This document shows positions 48,000 through 59,439 of a DNA stretch of 64,000 nucleotides, one piece after another. Under the pieces are notes generated by a model. That model ran no database searches. It saw only the letters and a list, made by a program, of their open reading frames with translations, and was not told where the DNA came from. The stretch is taken from the NCBI GenBank assembly GCA_017311185.1, contig JAESUZ010003517.1:496001-560000 (forward strand), read 5' to 3'. A program made the translations under genes and the position numbers. The first letter of the stretch is position 1; each line of letters begins with the position of its first letter. This stretch comes from Proteles cristata cristata. Lineage: Eukaryota; Chordata; Mammalia; Carnivora; Hyaenidae.

Positions 48000-48480
48000 C
48001 TAGGAGAAAAAACACACAAAATACACATCTAATAAAAAAATTGTTATTCAGACTATATGAAAACCTCTAAAAACTGAGTAATAAATAAACAACACAATTT
48101 AAAAATGGGCCAAAAAATTCTGAAAGTCATTTCCCGAGATATGTGCATGACTTAAACACATGAAAAGAGATTTATCATTAGTCATTAAGGCAATACAAAT
48201 TAAAACTACAATGAGATAATCACTAAGATCTATACTGGCTATTAAAAAAGGAAAAAACAACTGAAAATGCTGAGTCCTGAGGATGCAGAGACAGGAATTT
48301 CTACAGTGTTGATGATGAGAAGCAAAATGGTATTTTTGGGGATGATGGGAATATTGTTCTTCTTGATTGTAATTACAAGCCTAAATTCATAAACATTCAC
48401 AGACCTATACGCTAAAAAGGGTTAAACTTACTGTTTATGAATTACCTCAGTAAACCTGACCTGAAAAAAATTCTCACATA
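48000..48480 (+). repeat. Degenerate L1M ORF2 end and 3' part
   Basis: 'caatttaaaaatgggccaaaa', 'catgaaaagagatttatcatta', 'ggcaatacaaattaaaactacaatgag' and 'acctcagtaaacctgacct' follow L1 order with many indels. Confidence 0.75.
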
Positions 48481-48565
48481 TTTTAAGTATTTTCTTTGAA
48501 ATATTTCAACACTTTAGTTTTTCAAACTGAATTCACACTTTTCTAACTCCTCTCATCATGCACTT

Positions 48566-48782
48566 TTTTTAAATTTTTAACGTTTTATTTATTTTTGAGA
48601 GAGACAGACACAGTGTGAGCAGGGGAGGGTCAGAGAGAGAGGGAAATACAGAATCAGAAGACAGGCTCCAGGCTCTGAGCCGGCTGTCAGCAGAGCCTGA
48701 CATGGGGCTCGAACCCACGAACTGTGAGATCATGACCTGAGTTGAAGATGGACGCTGAGCCGACTCAGCCACCCAGGTGCCC
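48566..48782 (-). repeat. SINEC copy with 14-bp TSD
   Basis: Complete minus-strand SINE: 'ttttaacgttttatttatttttgag', 'gagcaggggagggtcagagag', 'cctgacatggggctcgaaccc', head complement 'gccacccaggtgcccc'. Perfect TSD ctcatcatgcactt at 48552-48565 and 48783-48796. Confidence 0.96.
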
Positions 48783-49419
48783 CTCATCATGCACTTCTAA
48801 ATGCCCTTCTGAAAGCTTCATATAAACAGTTTGATCAAACCTCAATTCCAAATGGCAACCGAATGTTCCATATGACTAGACCATCTGTTCCCAATATCCA
48901 ATGTCCAAAAGGATCAGATAAGCTTCAAAAAGGAAAAAGCCATGTAAAGCACTCCACCTGTGCGGAGGACTACAGGTGCTCCACAGTCATCTATAAAGAA
49001 AACCATCAGGAGGAATAATCAAAGGAAAGGATTCTAAAAACAAAAGCAATCTTACAAAGGGAAAGGCAGTGCTCTGGATGCGATGGTCACAACAACAAAT
49101 CACTAACCCACACTCAGACATACTTACCACTGGGAGAAAAGAGGTGAGCAGACGAACAGAAACATAAGAAAACTAATTCTCACCCTGAATCCCCTCATAG
49201 CAAATTTCCCTGTCATGCAAACTGAATCACAGGACAGCCAGTGACAACACACAAGCACTGGAAGTCTCAGAGAGTTCGAACAGTTTATGGACCATGCCAG
49301 GGAGAATTTCACAGATGTATTTATGCAGAGAAAAATGAGAGCCGAACTTGGAGAAAAAAAACTAGTTCTTACTTCATTACGAAATGCACATGTGCCTGCC
49401 ATAGTTCTGAATCTTTAAA

Positions 49420-49636
49420 AAAAATATTTTTTAATGTTTTATTTATTTCTGAGAGAGAGAGAGAGGCAGCATGAGCAGGGCAGGGTCAGAAAGAGAGGGA
49501 GATACAGAATCCGAAGAAGGCTCCAGGCTCTGAGCTGTCAGCATAGAGCCCAATGCGGGACTCAAACCCACGAACTGTGAGATCATGACCAGAGCCAAAG
49601 TTGGACGCTTAACTGACTGAGTCACCCAGGTGCCAC
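49420..49636 (-). repeat. SINEC copy
   Basis: Minus-strand full-length SINE with 'ttttaatgttttatttatttctgag', 'ggctccaggctctgagctgtcagc' and head complement 'gactgagtcacccaggtgcc'. Flanks gaatcttta and gagtcttaa hint at a TSD. Confidence 0.94.
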
Positions 49637-49779
49637 AGAGTCTTAAATGTAAAGAAACCCTGAAATACTAAGCACTTAATAGTGCACAGAATTAGAGGAA
49701 CACCTCTAATCATCTTCTTAATGCTTGGTTTGTCACAAAGATGGTACCATTTGTTGGGAAAAGGACAAATCTAGTCCGG

Positions 49780-49930
49780 AAGTTTAGGCCAGGCTCTATT
49801 ACAACTAACCTGTTTTCAGAACTCAGGGCCAGTCACTGAATCTCAGAGGATTCTAGACTTCCTGGATATAATGGCTGGATAAAATGATCTCAAAGAGGCC
49901 CATTCCAGAGAAATTTTTCCATGGAGCAAG
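49780..49930 (+). repeat. MIR-like fragment
   Basis: 'cagggccagtcactgaatctcag' and 'ggataaaatgatctcaaagagg' resemble the MIR core and tail. Confidence 0.5.
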
Positions 49931-49967
49931 AACAGTAGCGTGGGGCAATCCAAAGAATTTAAGCCCT

Positions 49968-50123
49968 TTTTGCAGAAAGGGAGAGAGACACAGAATCCAA
50001 AGGAGGCTTCAGGCTCCGAGTTGTCAGCACAGAGCCCGATGCAGGGCTTGAACTCCCCAACAATAAGATCATGACCTGAGCCAAAGTCAGATGCTTAACT
50101 GACTGAACCACCCAGGTGCCCCC
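49968..50123 (-). repeat. SINEC copy lacking its tail
   Basis: Only the tRNA-like head and centre are present ('gggagagagacacagaatcc', 'gatgcagggcttgaac', 'gaaccacccaggtgcccc'); the A-rich tail side is missing. Confidence 0.9.
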
Positions 50124-50219
50124 AGAATTCTAGCTCTTCTTGGCCAGATATGGAGCCATATGAATGTGGAATTAACACTATCTCATTTTATAAAACATTA
50201 TACACTTACCAATAGTATA

Positions 50220-51250
50220 TGGGCTTAAGTAGAAACCAAAATGCTTCTCTACAAACTCTAAGCACGATAAATGTGCAGAAAGCAACACCAAGGCCCATCA
50301 CAATGAAACTGCTAAAAAGCCAGTGATAAAGGGAAATCTTAAAAGCAGCTAAAAACACTTTACAGAGAAACAAAGAAAGAAAAAAGAATGGCAGATTACT
50401 CATCAGAAATGATGCAACCCAGAAGACAATGGGACAACACACTTAGGTACGTAAAGAAATAAACCCATGGCTGGGGAGGGGCGGGGGGGGGGGGAGGCTG
50501 CCTGGGTTGCTCAGTTGGTGAGCATTGGACTCTGGCTTAGATGCTTAGATCCTGATCTCCAGGTTCATGAGTTTGAGCCCCACTTCAGACTCACTGCTGT
50601 CAGCTGTCAGCGTGGAGACCACTTCAGATCCTCTGCCCCTGCCTCACTGCTGCTCTCTCTCTCAAATATAAGTTTTAAAAAAGAACATGAAAAAAATAAA
50701 TAACTGAACCTAGAATTCTGTATCCACCGAAAACATCTTTCAAAACAAGCACAAGAAATTGGAGGCCTCATACACTGTTAGTGGTAATATAAAACGGTGC
50801 AGCCACTTTGGAGAACAGTATGGTAAACTCCTGTGAATGTATTAAACACCAATGAACTGCACGCTTTCAACAGATGAACTGTATGATACAGGAATTGTAT
50901 TTTTTAAAAAGCTGTTGTAAGAAAAGCAAAACAAAAACTTCTGAGAAATAAAACACAAATCAATCAATCACCAGCAGACCTCAACTACAAGGAATGTTAC
51001 ACTAAGTCTTTCAGGCAGAAGAAAAATATGACCACATGGAAATTTGGACCTAAACAAAGAAATGAGGAACACCAGAAATGATAAATACATAGAAAAATAC
51101 AAAAGACTTCTTCTGTTCTACTCTGCAATCTTTTTAAAAGATAATTGACTACATAAAAATTTTAATATACTGTGGGAGATTATAACATCAATAACAGCAG
51201 AAAGGCAAGGTATAAAAGAATGGCAGCATACTACTCAAAGGTTCTTAAAT
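50220..51250 (+). repeat. Old L1 internal segment, broken by a SINE
   Basis: 'ggcccatcacaatgaaactgctaaaaagccagtgataaa', 'atgatgcaacccagaagacaatggga', 'cctagaattctgtatccacc' and 'caccagcagacctcaactacaaggaatg' are in L1M order. A SINE (50490-50688) interrupts it, and a short ORF2-end piece ('actgttagtggtaatataaaacggtgcagcc') lies at 50765-50825. Confidence 0.7.
50490..50688 (+). repeat. SINEC copy, diverged
   Basis: 'ggctgcctgggttgctcagttgg' head, 'gagtttgagccccacttcag' B-box region and 'gctgctctctctctcaaatataag' tail, following a poly-G run (50478-50491). Confidence 0.88.
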
Positions 51251-51252
51251 TA

Positions 51253-51569
51253 CAGATGAACTTCAACACCACCGGTCTGAACTGCGTTGAGTTCAATTAC
51301 AAGTGAGTTTTTTTCAAAAACTAAAGTACTGTGAATGTATTTTCTCTTGTTATGATTTTAATATTTTTTCTCTAGCTTATTGCAAGAATACGCTATATAA
51401 TACATATACAAAATCTGTGTTGACAGTTCATGTTATTTGTGAGGCTTCCTATTCCTATAAATAGTAGGCTATCAGTAGTTAAGTTTTAGGGAAATAAGAA
51501 GATATATTGGGATTTCAATTCCATATGGAGTGAACACCTCTAACCCCCATGTTGTTCAAAAGTCAACTG
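51253..51569 (+). mobile_element. MER2 (Tigger-type DNA transposon), second copy
   Basis: Begins cagatgaacttcaacacc (degraded terminal repeat) and ends gttgttcaaaagtcaactg, between TA dinucleotides (51251-51252, 51570-51571). Internal text 'ttctcttgttatgattttaat', 'ctagcttattgcaagaatac' and 'taggctatcagtagttaag' is closer to the MER2 consensus than the copy at 9663-9979. Confidence 0.88.
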
Positions 51570-51591
51570 TAGAGGTAAAAAAGTCTTATCA

Positions 51592-51802
51592 GGGGCACCT
51601 GGGTGGTTTATTTAGTAGGTTAAGCATCTTACGTACTCATGATCTCACTCCAGGTCATGATCTCATGGTTTCTGACTTCCGAGCCCCACATCAGGCTCTA
51701 CACTGACAGTGGGGAGCCTCCTTGGGATTCTCTTTCTCTGCTCCTCCCCAGCTTGAGTGCACATGTGCTTGCTCTCTCTCTCTCAAAATAAAGATGTATA
51801 AT
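51592..51802 (+). repeat. SINEC copy
   Basis: 'ggggcacctgggtggtttatttag' (changed A-box area), 'ccgagccccacatcaggctctacactgacag', 'cctccttgggattctctttctctgc' and 'tctctctctcaaaataaa' tail. Older subfamily features ('cttgggattctctt'). Confidence 0.92.
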
Positions 51803-52067
51803 AAAGCAACAACTTAAACCAAAAAATTATAGGTGAAAAGAAATGATATAAACTGATTAAAAAAAAAAAAAAAAAAACCCAACTAAGCCACAGACAGAAT
51901 AAGAAAAAGGGAAGAGGACAGGTGGGAAAACAGAAAACAAAAAGCAAAACATTAGATTTAAAACCAATCATCAAAAATCACAGTAAATATAAATGATCTT
52001 TATTTAACTACAAAAATGAAATTATATCTGCCTGCCTATGAGAAATCCATTTCAAAGATAAAGATAC

Positions 52068-52275
52068 AAGAGTGTTTGCATGGCTCAGTCAGTTAAGCAT
52101 GTGACACTTGAGTTTGGCTCAGGTCATGATCTCATCATTTGGGGGTTTGAGCCCCACAATGGGCTTCCTGCTGACAGTGAGAAGCCTGCTTGGGATTCTA
52201 TTTCCCTCTCTCTCTACTCCTTCCCCACCTGCGCGCGCGCACACACACACGCTCTCTCTCAAAATAAAGTTGAAA
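52068..52275 (+). repeat. SINEC copy with TSD and GC/CA run
   Basis: 'tgtttgcatggctcagtcag' head (start altered), 'gggggtttgagccccacaatgg', 'gcctgcttgggattctatttcc', (GC)n(CA)n at 52232-52250, 'ctctctctcaaaataaag' tail. TSD aaagatac at 52060-52067 and 52276-52283. Confidence 0.92.
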
Positions 52276-52329
52276 AAAGATACACAATTATGGAAAAAGA
52301 TATGTCATAAAAACTCTACTCATTTATTA

Positions 52330-53334
52330 AATCACCTTGATATATGACAGAGTAGTATCAGAGCAAAAAGCTTATAAGTGATAAATAAGGTGATCTCATA
52401 GTAAGAAGGACTCAATTTCTCAAGAAGACACATTCCAATTGTTTACATACTGATAAAGTGGACAAGTCAAAACCAGAAGGATAACTGAAAAATGCTAACA
52501 GATTTGGAAACAAGGTGACAACTCAAAATAAAGCATCAGCCAAAGACAAAGGAAAAATTAGCAAACATTTTGAACGGAATGAAAACAAAATACAAAATTA
52601 TCAAATTTTATGGATTATAGCTAAGGCAGTACTCAAGAGGGAAATTTATAGCATCAAATACCTATACTTGAAAAACTAAGTTCTCGAATCAATGACTTCA
52701 ACTGATACCTTAGGAAACTATGAACAGAAGAGGAAACGAAACTCAAAATACACAAAAGACCAGATCAGGAATCAGTGAAAAACAAGAGAAACAAAGAAAA
52801 ACAATGAAATCAAAATCTTGTTGAGATTAATAAAATTCTCATAAGCCAGACTCATCAGAAAGACACAAGTCACCAATAAGGAATAAGATGACATCTTGAT
52901 AGCTGCTACAGATATTCAAAAGATAATATGGGAATATTATCAACTGCTTTATTTAGATAAAATGGACAAATTCCTACATTCCTTGAAAGGCATAAACTGC
53001 CAAAGCTCTTACTCAAGAAGAAATAAGTAATCTAAACATTCCTATAAATTTTAAAGAAATTTAACTTGTATTTTAAACCTCCATAAAGAAAACGCTACGC
53101 TCTCTGAGGTGGTATTCTCTGAGGCTCCAGTGGTGAAATCTACCAAACACTTAAGAATAATACCAATTCTATAGAAATTCCTCCAGAAAAATGAAAAGGA
53201 AGAAGCATTCCCAACTTGTTCTATGAGACCCACATTAGTCTGAATACAAAACCAACTACATCAAAAGATAAGAAAACCACAATCTAATGTCCTTTGTAAG
53301 TGTAGATGTAAATACTCTTAAAAAAAAAAATCTA
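52330..53334 (+). repeat. Old L1 ORF2, part 1
   Basis: 'ggcagtactcaagagggaaatttatagcatcaaatacctat', 'aataaaattctcataagccagac' and 'ccataaagaaaacgctacgc' type text are degenerate L1 ORF2, sense strand. The same element appears to continue across two SINEs to about 55.9 kb. Confidence 0.8.
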
Positions 53335-53547
53335 GGGGCGCCTGGGTGGCTCAGTTAAACATCCAACTTTGGCTCAGGTCATGATCTCACAGTTTGTGGG
53401 TTCAAGCCCTGCATCGAGCTTTGTGCTGACATTTCAGAGCCTGGAGCCTGCTTCAGATTCTCTGTGTATGTCTCTCTCTGCCCCTCCCCTGCTCACAACT
53501 CTGTCTCTATCTCTCTAGAAAACAAATGCTTAAAAAAAATTTTTTAG
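53335..53547 (+). repeat. SINEC inserted in the old L1
   Basis: Head 'ggggcgcctgggtggctcag' followed by a small deletion in the A-box, 'gtgggttcaagccctgcatc', 'gagcctggagcctgcttcag', 'tctctctgcccctcccctgctc', A-rich tail. Short TSD aaatcta. Confidence 0.95.
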
Positions 53548-54854
53548 AAATCTAACAAGGATTATTGCCAAGAGAAGAAACGTAGCATGACAAAGTGGGA
53601 TTTTTCCCAGGAATGCAAGGTTGGTTTAAAATTCCAAAAAGCAACCAATGTAATTTGGCATTAAACATGAAAAACTCTATGATCATCTTAATAAATGCTG
53701 GAGATGCAGAGCAGGGAAATGTACTTGACAAATTCAATGTTCATTCCTTAAAACTCTTGGCATATGAAAAAAGAACTTTCTCAACCTACAAAAAACCACA
53801 GCTAATACCATGCTGAAGGATAAAAGACTGAATTTTATGCCCTTAAAACTCAACTATAATGTAGTCCACTCTTTACAACTTCTATTCAACACTGTTCTGA
53901 AGAATTAGTGTAGCAGGCAAGCAAAGAAAAAGAAAAGATATCAAAATTGGGAAAGTAAAACTGCCTTAAGTTACTGATAAGATAGGAAAAACTGCAAAAT
54001 CCACAGAAAAGCCATTAGAATCTGTAAGTGTAGCAAAGATCCAGGATTCAAGACATACAAAAATAACTATTTGTAAAAACCAGCTAAGAACAACCAGAAA
54101 TTAAAATCTTCAAAGTAGAAACATTTATATAGCATCAAAAATTTGAAACACTTTATGATGAATTTGACAAAAAACAAACAAGAATGAAACCCACAGAACA
54201 CCGCTAAGAGACGAACTAAATAGGAAACCCAAACCATTTTCAGGGATTGGAATACTGAATCCAATGTGGTTTAGATGTGTTTTCTACAAATTCAATGCAT
54301 TCCAATAAAAATCCTAGCAGGCTTTTTTGTAGCAACTGACAAGGTGATTCTAGAATTTATATGCAAATACAAAGGACCTAGAATAGCCAAAATAACTTTG
54401 AAACTGAGGAAAATTATGTCTTAAGACTCCTCAATTTCAAGAGCCTTAAAAAAAACGTTAAGACAACATAGTACCAGTGTCAAGACTAAAAGACTGAGGG
54501 AACAAAACAGAGAATCCAGGAGGTGACATACATATAGTCCACTGATTTTCACCAAGATGCCAAACCAATTCAGTGAAGATATCATCTTCTTAATACATAA
54601 TCCTAGAATAACAGGATGGCCTTAAGTAAAAAACAACAACAACAACAACAAAAATTCAACTCAAAACAGACTGAAGACAAATTAGGGTTGAAACTATAAA
54701 ACTCCTAGAAGACCTGAGAAAATCTTGGTGACATTGTGTTTGGCAAAGACATCTTAAATAGGACAAAAAGTAAAAGTTGTAAGAGAAAAAAAATCACAAA
54801 TTGGACTTCATCTAAACTAGTGTTCTTCTAAAGACTTTTAACACATACACCTGA
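53548..54854 (+). repeat. Old L1 ORF2, part 2
   Basis: 'ggaatgcaaggttggtttaaaat', 'tcttaataaatgctggagatgcag', 'taataccatgctgaaggataaaag', 'caaattcaatgcattccaataaaaatcc' and 'ctataaaactcctagaagac' are successive ORF2 landmarks in order. Confidence 0.88.
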
Positions 54855-55069
54855 GGGACACTTGGGTGGCTCAGTCAGTTGGGCGTCTGACTTCGGCTCA
54901 GGTCATGATCTCACAGCTCGTGAGTTCGAACCCCACATCAGGCTCTGTGCTGACAGTTCAGAGCCTGGAGCCTGCTTCAGATTCTGTGCCTCCCTCTCTC
55001 TCTCTCTGACCCTCCCCTTCTCACACTGTCTCTGTCTTTCATAAATGAATGAACGAATGAATGAATGAA
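54855..55069 (+). repeat. SINEC inserted in the old L1, with 12-bp TSD
   Basis: 'gggacacttgggtggctcagtc' head, 'gtgagttcgaaccccacatcagg', CT-rich part, and a tail turned into (GAAT)n at 55042-55068. TSD acatacacctga at 54843-54854 and 55070-55081. Confidence 0.95.
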
Positions 55070-55081
55070 ACATACACCTGA

Positions 55082-55900
55082 ACCTAGAATAAAGAAGTGT
55101 CACAATTCAGTAAGTCAAACAACTCAATTTAAAAATGGGTAAAGGATTTTGGAAAAAAAGAAAAGAGAACTTAAAGAAAACATACAGATGCCAAATAAGC
55201 ACAGGAAAACATTGGTCAATGTTACTGGTTATCAGGAAAATACAAAACCACAAGAGACCTTCAGGCACCCTCTATCACCTAAAATTAAAAAGACACACAT
55301 CAGGGTTGACAAAATATGTAGGGCAAGTTAAACTCTCACACACTGCTTTGGGAATTTAAAATACAAAATCACTGTGAAAAAAGTATGGCAGTTTGTTAAA
55401 ACATTAAATACATCCAATGAGTCCAGTGCTTTACCCAGCTGAAATGGAAGCGGGTCTACACCAGGGCTCACTGGGAAATGTACAGGGCAGCTGTATTTGT
55501 ACTGGCTGGAAACTGGAAACACAAATAATCAACAGGTGGATAAATAAGTACAACAGGTGCACAATGGAATATTATTCAGCAATAAAAAGGAATGTATACG
55601 GACAAATCTCAAAATAAGCACGCTGATTCAAAGAAACCAAAGGAAAACCATAAAGCGTTATGTTGTAGGATCACATGTATACAAAATGCAAGAAAATGCA
55701 AACTAATGTGTAGTTGCAGAAAGCAGACTAGTGGCTGACTGGGAACAGAAAAGGTAGCAGGAATTACCAAGGGGCAAGAGAAAACTCTGAGGGGTGACAG
55801 ATAATGATAATTTTATCTGTGGTGGTATCCCCAGGTTCTTCTTTAAATGTGAAGTTTCTTACAGGCCAATTATACTTTAATCAAGCTAAAAAAATTAAAC
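55082..55900 (+). repeat. Old L1, part 3 (ORF2 end and 3' region)
   Basis: 'caactcaatttaaaaatgggtaaagg', 'gcaataaaaaggaatgtatac', 'gtgtagttgcagaaagcagac' and 'ggccaattatactttaatcaagc' close the element. Confidence 0.82.
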
Positions 55901-55904
55901 CCAG

Positions 55905-57130
55905 ATAACAAGATGTTGTGCTTTTTCTCCTGATTACAGTACAATACTTTTTAGTTATTCTTAAATGATAGAGGATTTTAGTAATACAGAGATTAATAGA
56001 GAAATTATGCATTAGTGTATGAATTAATCTGTTTTTCTGTTCATCATTTTTTAAAATCAGGAAATCAAATCTGGTTGTTCCGTACTATTTGATATTATAC
56101 AAATGCTACAAATACATCTTTTCTTTTGTAAATTGTTTTCTCACTAGCTTGTATTTTCAAAATGCTCTATCTTCCTTCCCAGTAATTTTAATTGGCAAAT
56201 AAACCTAACATTTTAGCTGTAAATTTAGTATCAATACCATCATTACCATTACACAAACTCACCCCATAAATTGTACCATGCACCTCTTCAGAAACAATAT
56301 GTACCACCACGGTTTCATCAAGGCATAAAGTGGTTTTCCTGATGGCTGGAAGAGTGCATAAATCTAGCTTGTTTACAACTTCCTGTAATTTGGGGGTCAC
56401 TATGTTATTTCTTATATTCCCTGTAGTAAAGTAAAACACTATTCTTCTTCCCGATCTCCACAGCAGTATCTGGTCCTAAAGTTTTTATGTCTAGCCCAAG
56501 AAAAGATACGGAAGGCAAAAATCCCAGCCAGGCTAAGTCAATTACCTAGTTAGGTCTTTCAGGCTTCATAGCATCTAAGTTTTTGTGGGGCTAGACACAA
56601 GGAGAGGTGGGACTTCTACTACGTTTGAATCCGAGTCTTGAAAAGCCAGAGGTAAGGAAAGAAATGTAAACCAACTCTTATTTACCAGAAGGCTTTCTTT
56701 TTTAAATTCCAGGGCTAGGGTTTGTTTGTTTGTTTGGGGGCGTTGGGGTAGGATGGTGGTAAAAAGCTTTAAGCTACTAATTAAAATCAATTTCCAGGTT
56801 AGATGAGGAAAATCCAAATCATGTAAGACAAGTGGAAATGGCACTAACTACTCTGCATTCATCATTCTTAGGCTGTTCTTTGCTGCAAAGCAGATGCAGA
56901 GGAAGCCATCAAGATTGCTTTCTTGAGCCTAAATACAGGCAGCCACAAGAATGCAAAATATGTTCATTCATATACAATAAATAGTATTCCATAACTTAAA
57001 ACAAATACTTACAAACTTAAGATCCAATTATAATCCTCAAGAACGGACGTGTAGAAAAAGCCTGATTTACCTGCAAACTACAAATATTCTAACTCTAAAG
57101 GGCAATCCATCAGTCCAAAAGCCTGTTCTT
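55905..57130. other. Intron, nothing recognised
   Basis: No exon or named repeat. A (GTTT)n run occurs at 56719-56733. Confidence 0.3.
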
Positions 57131-57136
57131 GGAAAA

Positions 57137-57240
57137 GTATGTATATATATAATGTATATGTATATTTATGTATATATGTGTTATATGTGTGTGTATATGT
57201 ATGTGTATACATATATGTGTACATATAAACACATACGAAG
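57137..57240. repeat. (TA/TG)n microsatellite, about 100 bp
   Basis: Nearly pure alternating T-A and T-G dinucleotides with small interruptions; the longest simple repeat in the window and likely to vary in length between individuals. Confidence 0.9.
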
Positions 57241-57423
57241 ACCACAGTCTGTATCTTACTTTGTACAGTCCAGATAGGTTTACTTAATTACATCAAGGTA
57301 AGAGTTTTACAATGAAAACTTAAGTAGCAGACACCACCAGGAAGCCAAAGTTCTAAGTTTAGCTCACACCTCTTTCCTCAAAAATCCGATTCATTAGCAC
57401 CAGAGTTAGAAAAGTTAAAATGA

Positions 57424-57645
57424 GGGGCGCCTGGGTGGCTTAGTCGGTTAAGCGTCCGACTTTCGCTTAGGTCATGATCTCGTGGTTCGTGGGTTCGAGC
57501 CCCGCGTTCGTGCTGACTGCCAGCTCAGAGCCTGGAGCCCGTTTCAGTCTGTGACTCCCTCTCTCTCTGACCCTCCCCTGCTCACACTGTCTCTCTCTCT
57601 CTCTCCTAGAAATAAATAAAATATTTAAAAAATAAAAATTAAAAA
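57424..57645 (+). repeat. Young SINEC copy with 14-bp TSD
   Basis: The best-preserved SINE in the window: 'ggggcgcctgggtggcttag', 'tcggttaagcgtccgacttt', 'cgtgggttcgagccccgcg' (intact B-box, CpGs kept), 'gagcctggagcccgtttcag', CT microsatellite, A-rich tail. Perfect TSD aaaagttaaaatga at 57410-57423 and 57646-57659. Retained CpGs suggest recent insertion. Confidence 0.97.
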
Positions 57646-57659
57646 AAAAGTTAAAATGA

Positions 57660-58920
57660 TACAGAAATATCCAAGATATATTTGTCATTATGTCAGAATT
57701 TGAAAGATTTTTACACTTCACCGCACTGCCTATTACGAAGACTTTGGAAAAACTACTATGAATTAAATCTCACTATATAGATAAGACACTTGAAAAAAGT
57801 AAAGAGTTACCGAAATAAATAAACAAGTAAATAAAAGTAAAGAGTTACAAATAAAACTCATTTCTAAAGCACTATTTCATCTAAAACTAGAGGGCCTGGA
57901 TAAAGGAAAGAGGAAAAGATAATTACTTGACAAGATCAACGACCTGGAAACAGAACAAACTTCCAGTGATTGCAAAACATAATTAAAAGAGTGAAGAGTA
58001 TACTGGTCACTGAGAAAAACAAAGCAATATCCTTATACAAGTATTTTTCTGTGTATGTTATGAATAAAATTACATCTGAAAATACACCTTTCGCACAAGA
58101 GGGTCACAAAGATTCATCAAGTTACCGCTGGTTTAACTAAAAGGATTAAGCCAAACACTAAATTTAGCAAAAGTTCCTCAGTTAGGGATCAACATGGTTG
58201 CTGTGTACTAAATTTTTTCATGTTTGTATAGGACATTTCCTGTTTGCAAATGCTTTTAAAACTAGATATGGATTTTCTATGTTTGCATGTAACATCTTCT
58301 TAGAAGACAACTTTGCAGTTAGGCATTAGTCTCTATTTTCACTGAGAATTTATTTATTCCCAAAGTTGTGTTCCAGCAATTAAATACATATTAATAGCTA
58401 ATAGGTTAATTTAAAATGTAAAATTTTTTTACAAAAACATTCCAATTCATCAAGAGAAGTATCTTCTTCTACAAAATTCATTATTAGGTCAATGAGTTTT
58501 GAAAATATTGATAAACAATTAAGAGGCTTCATTTATAAAATAGGACCAGCTGAAAGGGAAAGATCACCGAAGACTTACATTCTGAAAATAATAGATAAAA
58601 TACCAATACCTAAATTACATTAACCAGTTCAAAAAATTCTCCAGCCCACCTTTTGAAAATCCCTTGCTAAGAGAACTCCACCTTTCTGAGTCCTACTGAG
58701 CTGCAAAATTTAAGTAGACTTCATGACCTCCTCAATTTTAATCCTTTCTTCCTCGAAGCCATACTGCATCTAGACCACTCGAGCCACTGTTTTACAAACC
58801 TTTCAAGATAGTTGTTTCTAAAACCTTAAGCCAGCAAGCGGAGAAGAGAATGGAATTTAAGAGAAAGGCACTTTTTAATTCTGAGGGAGAACCTTTTTAA
58901 AACAGATACTGGTTCAGAAG
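57660..58920. other. Intron, nothing recognised
   Basis: AT-rich, with a small duplication of 'agtaaagagttac' at about 57798-57850. No exon or named repeat. Confidence 0.3.
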
Positions 58921-58932
58921 AATTCTATTTTG

Positions 58933-59122
58933 GGGCACCTGGGTGGCTTGGTCAGTTTAAGCATCCAACTCTCGCTTTCAGCCCAGGTCATGGTCTCCAG
59001 GTACGTAAGCTGGAGCCTCACATCTGGCTCTTTGCTGACAGTGCAGTGCCTGCTTGGGATTCTCTCTCTTTCTGCCCCTTCCACAACTCTCTCTCTCAAA
59101 ATAAATAAATAAACTTAAAGAA
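58933..59122 (+). repeat. SINEC copy with 12-bp TSD
   Basis: 'gggcacctgggtggcttggtcag', older 'ctctcgctttcagcccaggtcatgg' text, 'gcctgcttgggattctctct', short CT region, (AAAT)n tail. TSD aattctattttg at 58921-58932 and 59123-59134. Confidence 0.95.
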
Positions 59123-59439
59123 AATTCTATTTTGTAATAAACTATAGTCTCAGCTGTGAACAGAAAAGCAGGTATGAGTTTGAAAGGGAGATAATAAAGG
59201 GACCTATCTTAAGAATAACAGACAACGCAGAGTAAAATTCGAAGGAAACTAAAGAGAAAGTAAACATATGTGGGCAGTATTTCCAAGTCACTTAGCGAGT
59301 GTTTTTTTTTTTTTTAATGGACATAACTTATTTGCACAAAGGGTTAACCAATATAGGATATTATTTTAAAAAGGCAACAGTTTAAACTAGAGACTGGAGA
59401 GTGGATTACACTTTAAAGGTACACCTAGGAGGACAAAAG

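Noticed and set aside
57424..57500. tRNA gene
   Set aside because: The tRNA-like A and B boxes belong to the SINEC head; no cloverleaf with acceptor-stem pairing, and the body continues into the CT-rich and A-rich SINE parts.
4886..59122. Multiple similar units as a CRISPR or tandem array
   Set aside because: The repeated units are dispersed SINEC copies in both orientations with their own target-site duplications, several kb apart.
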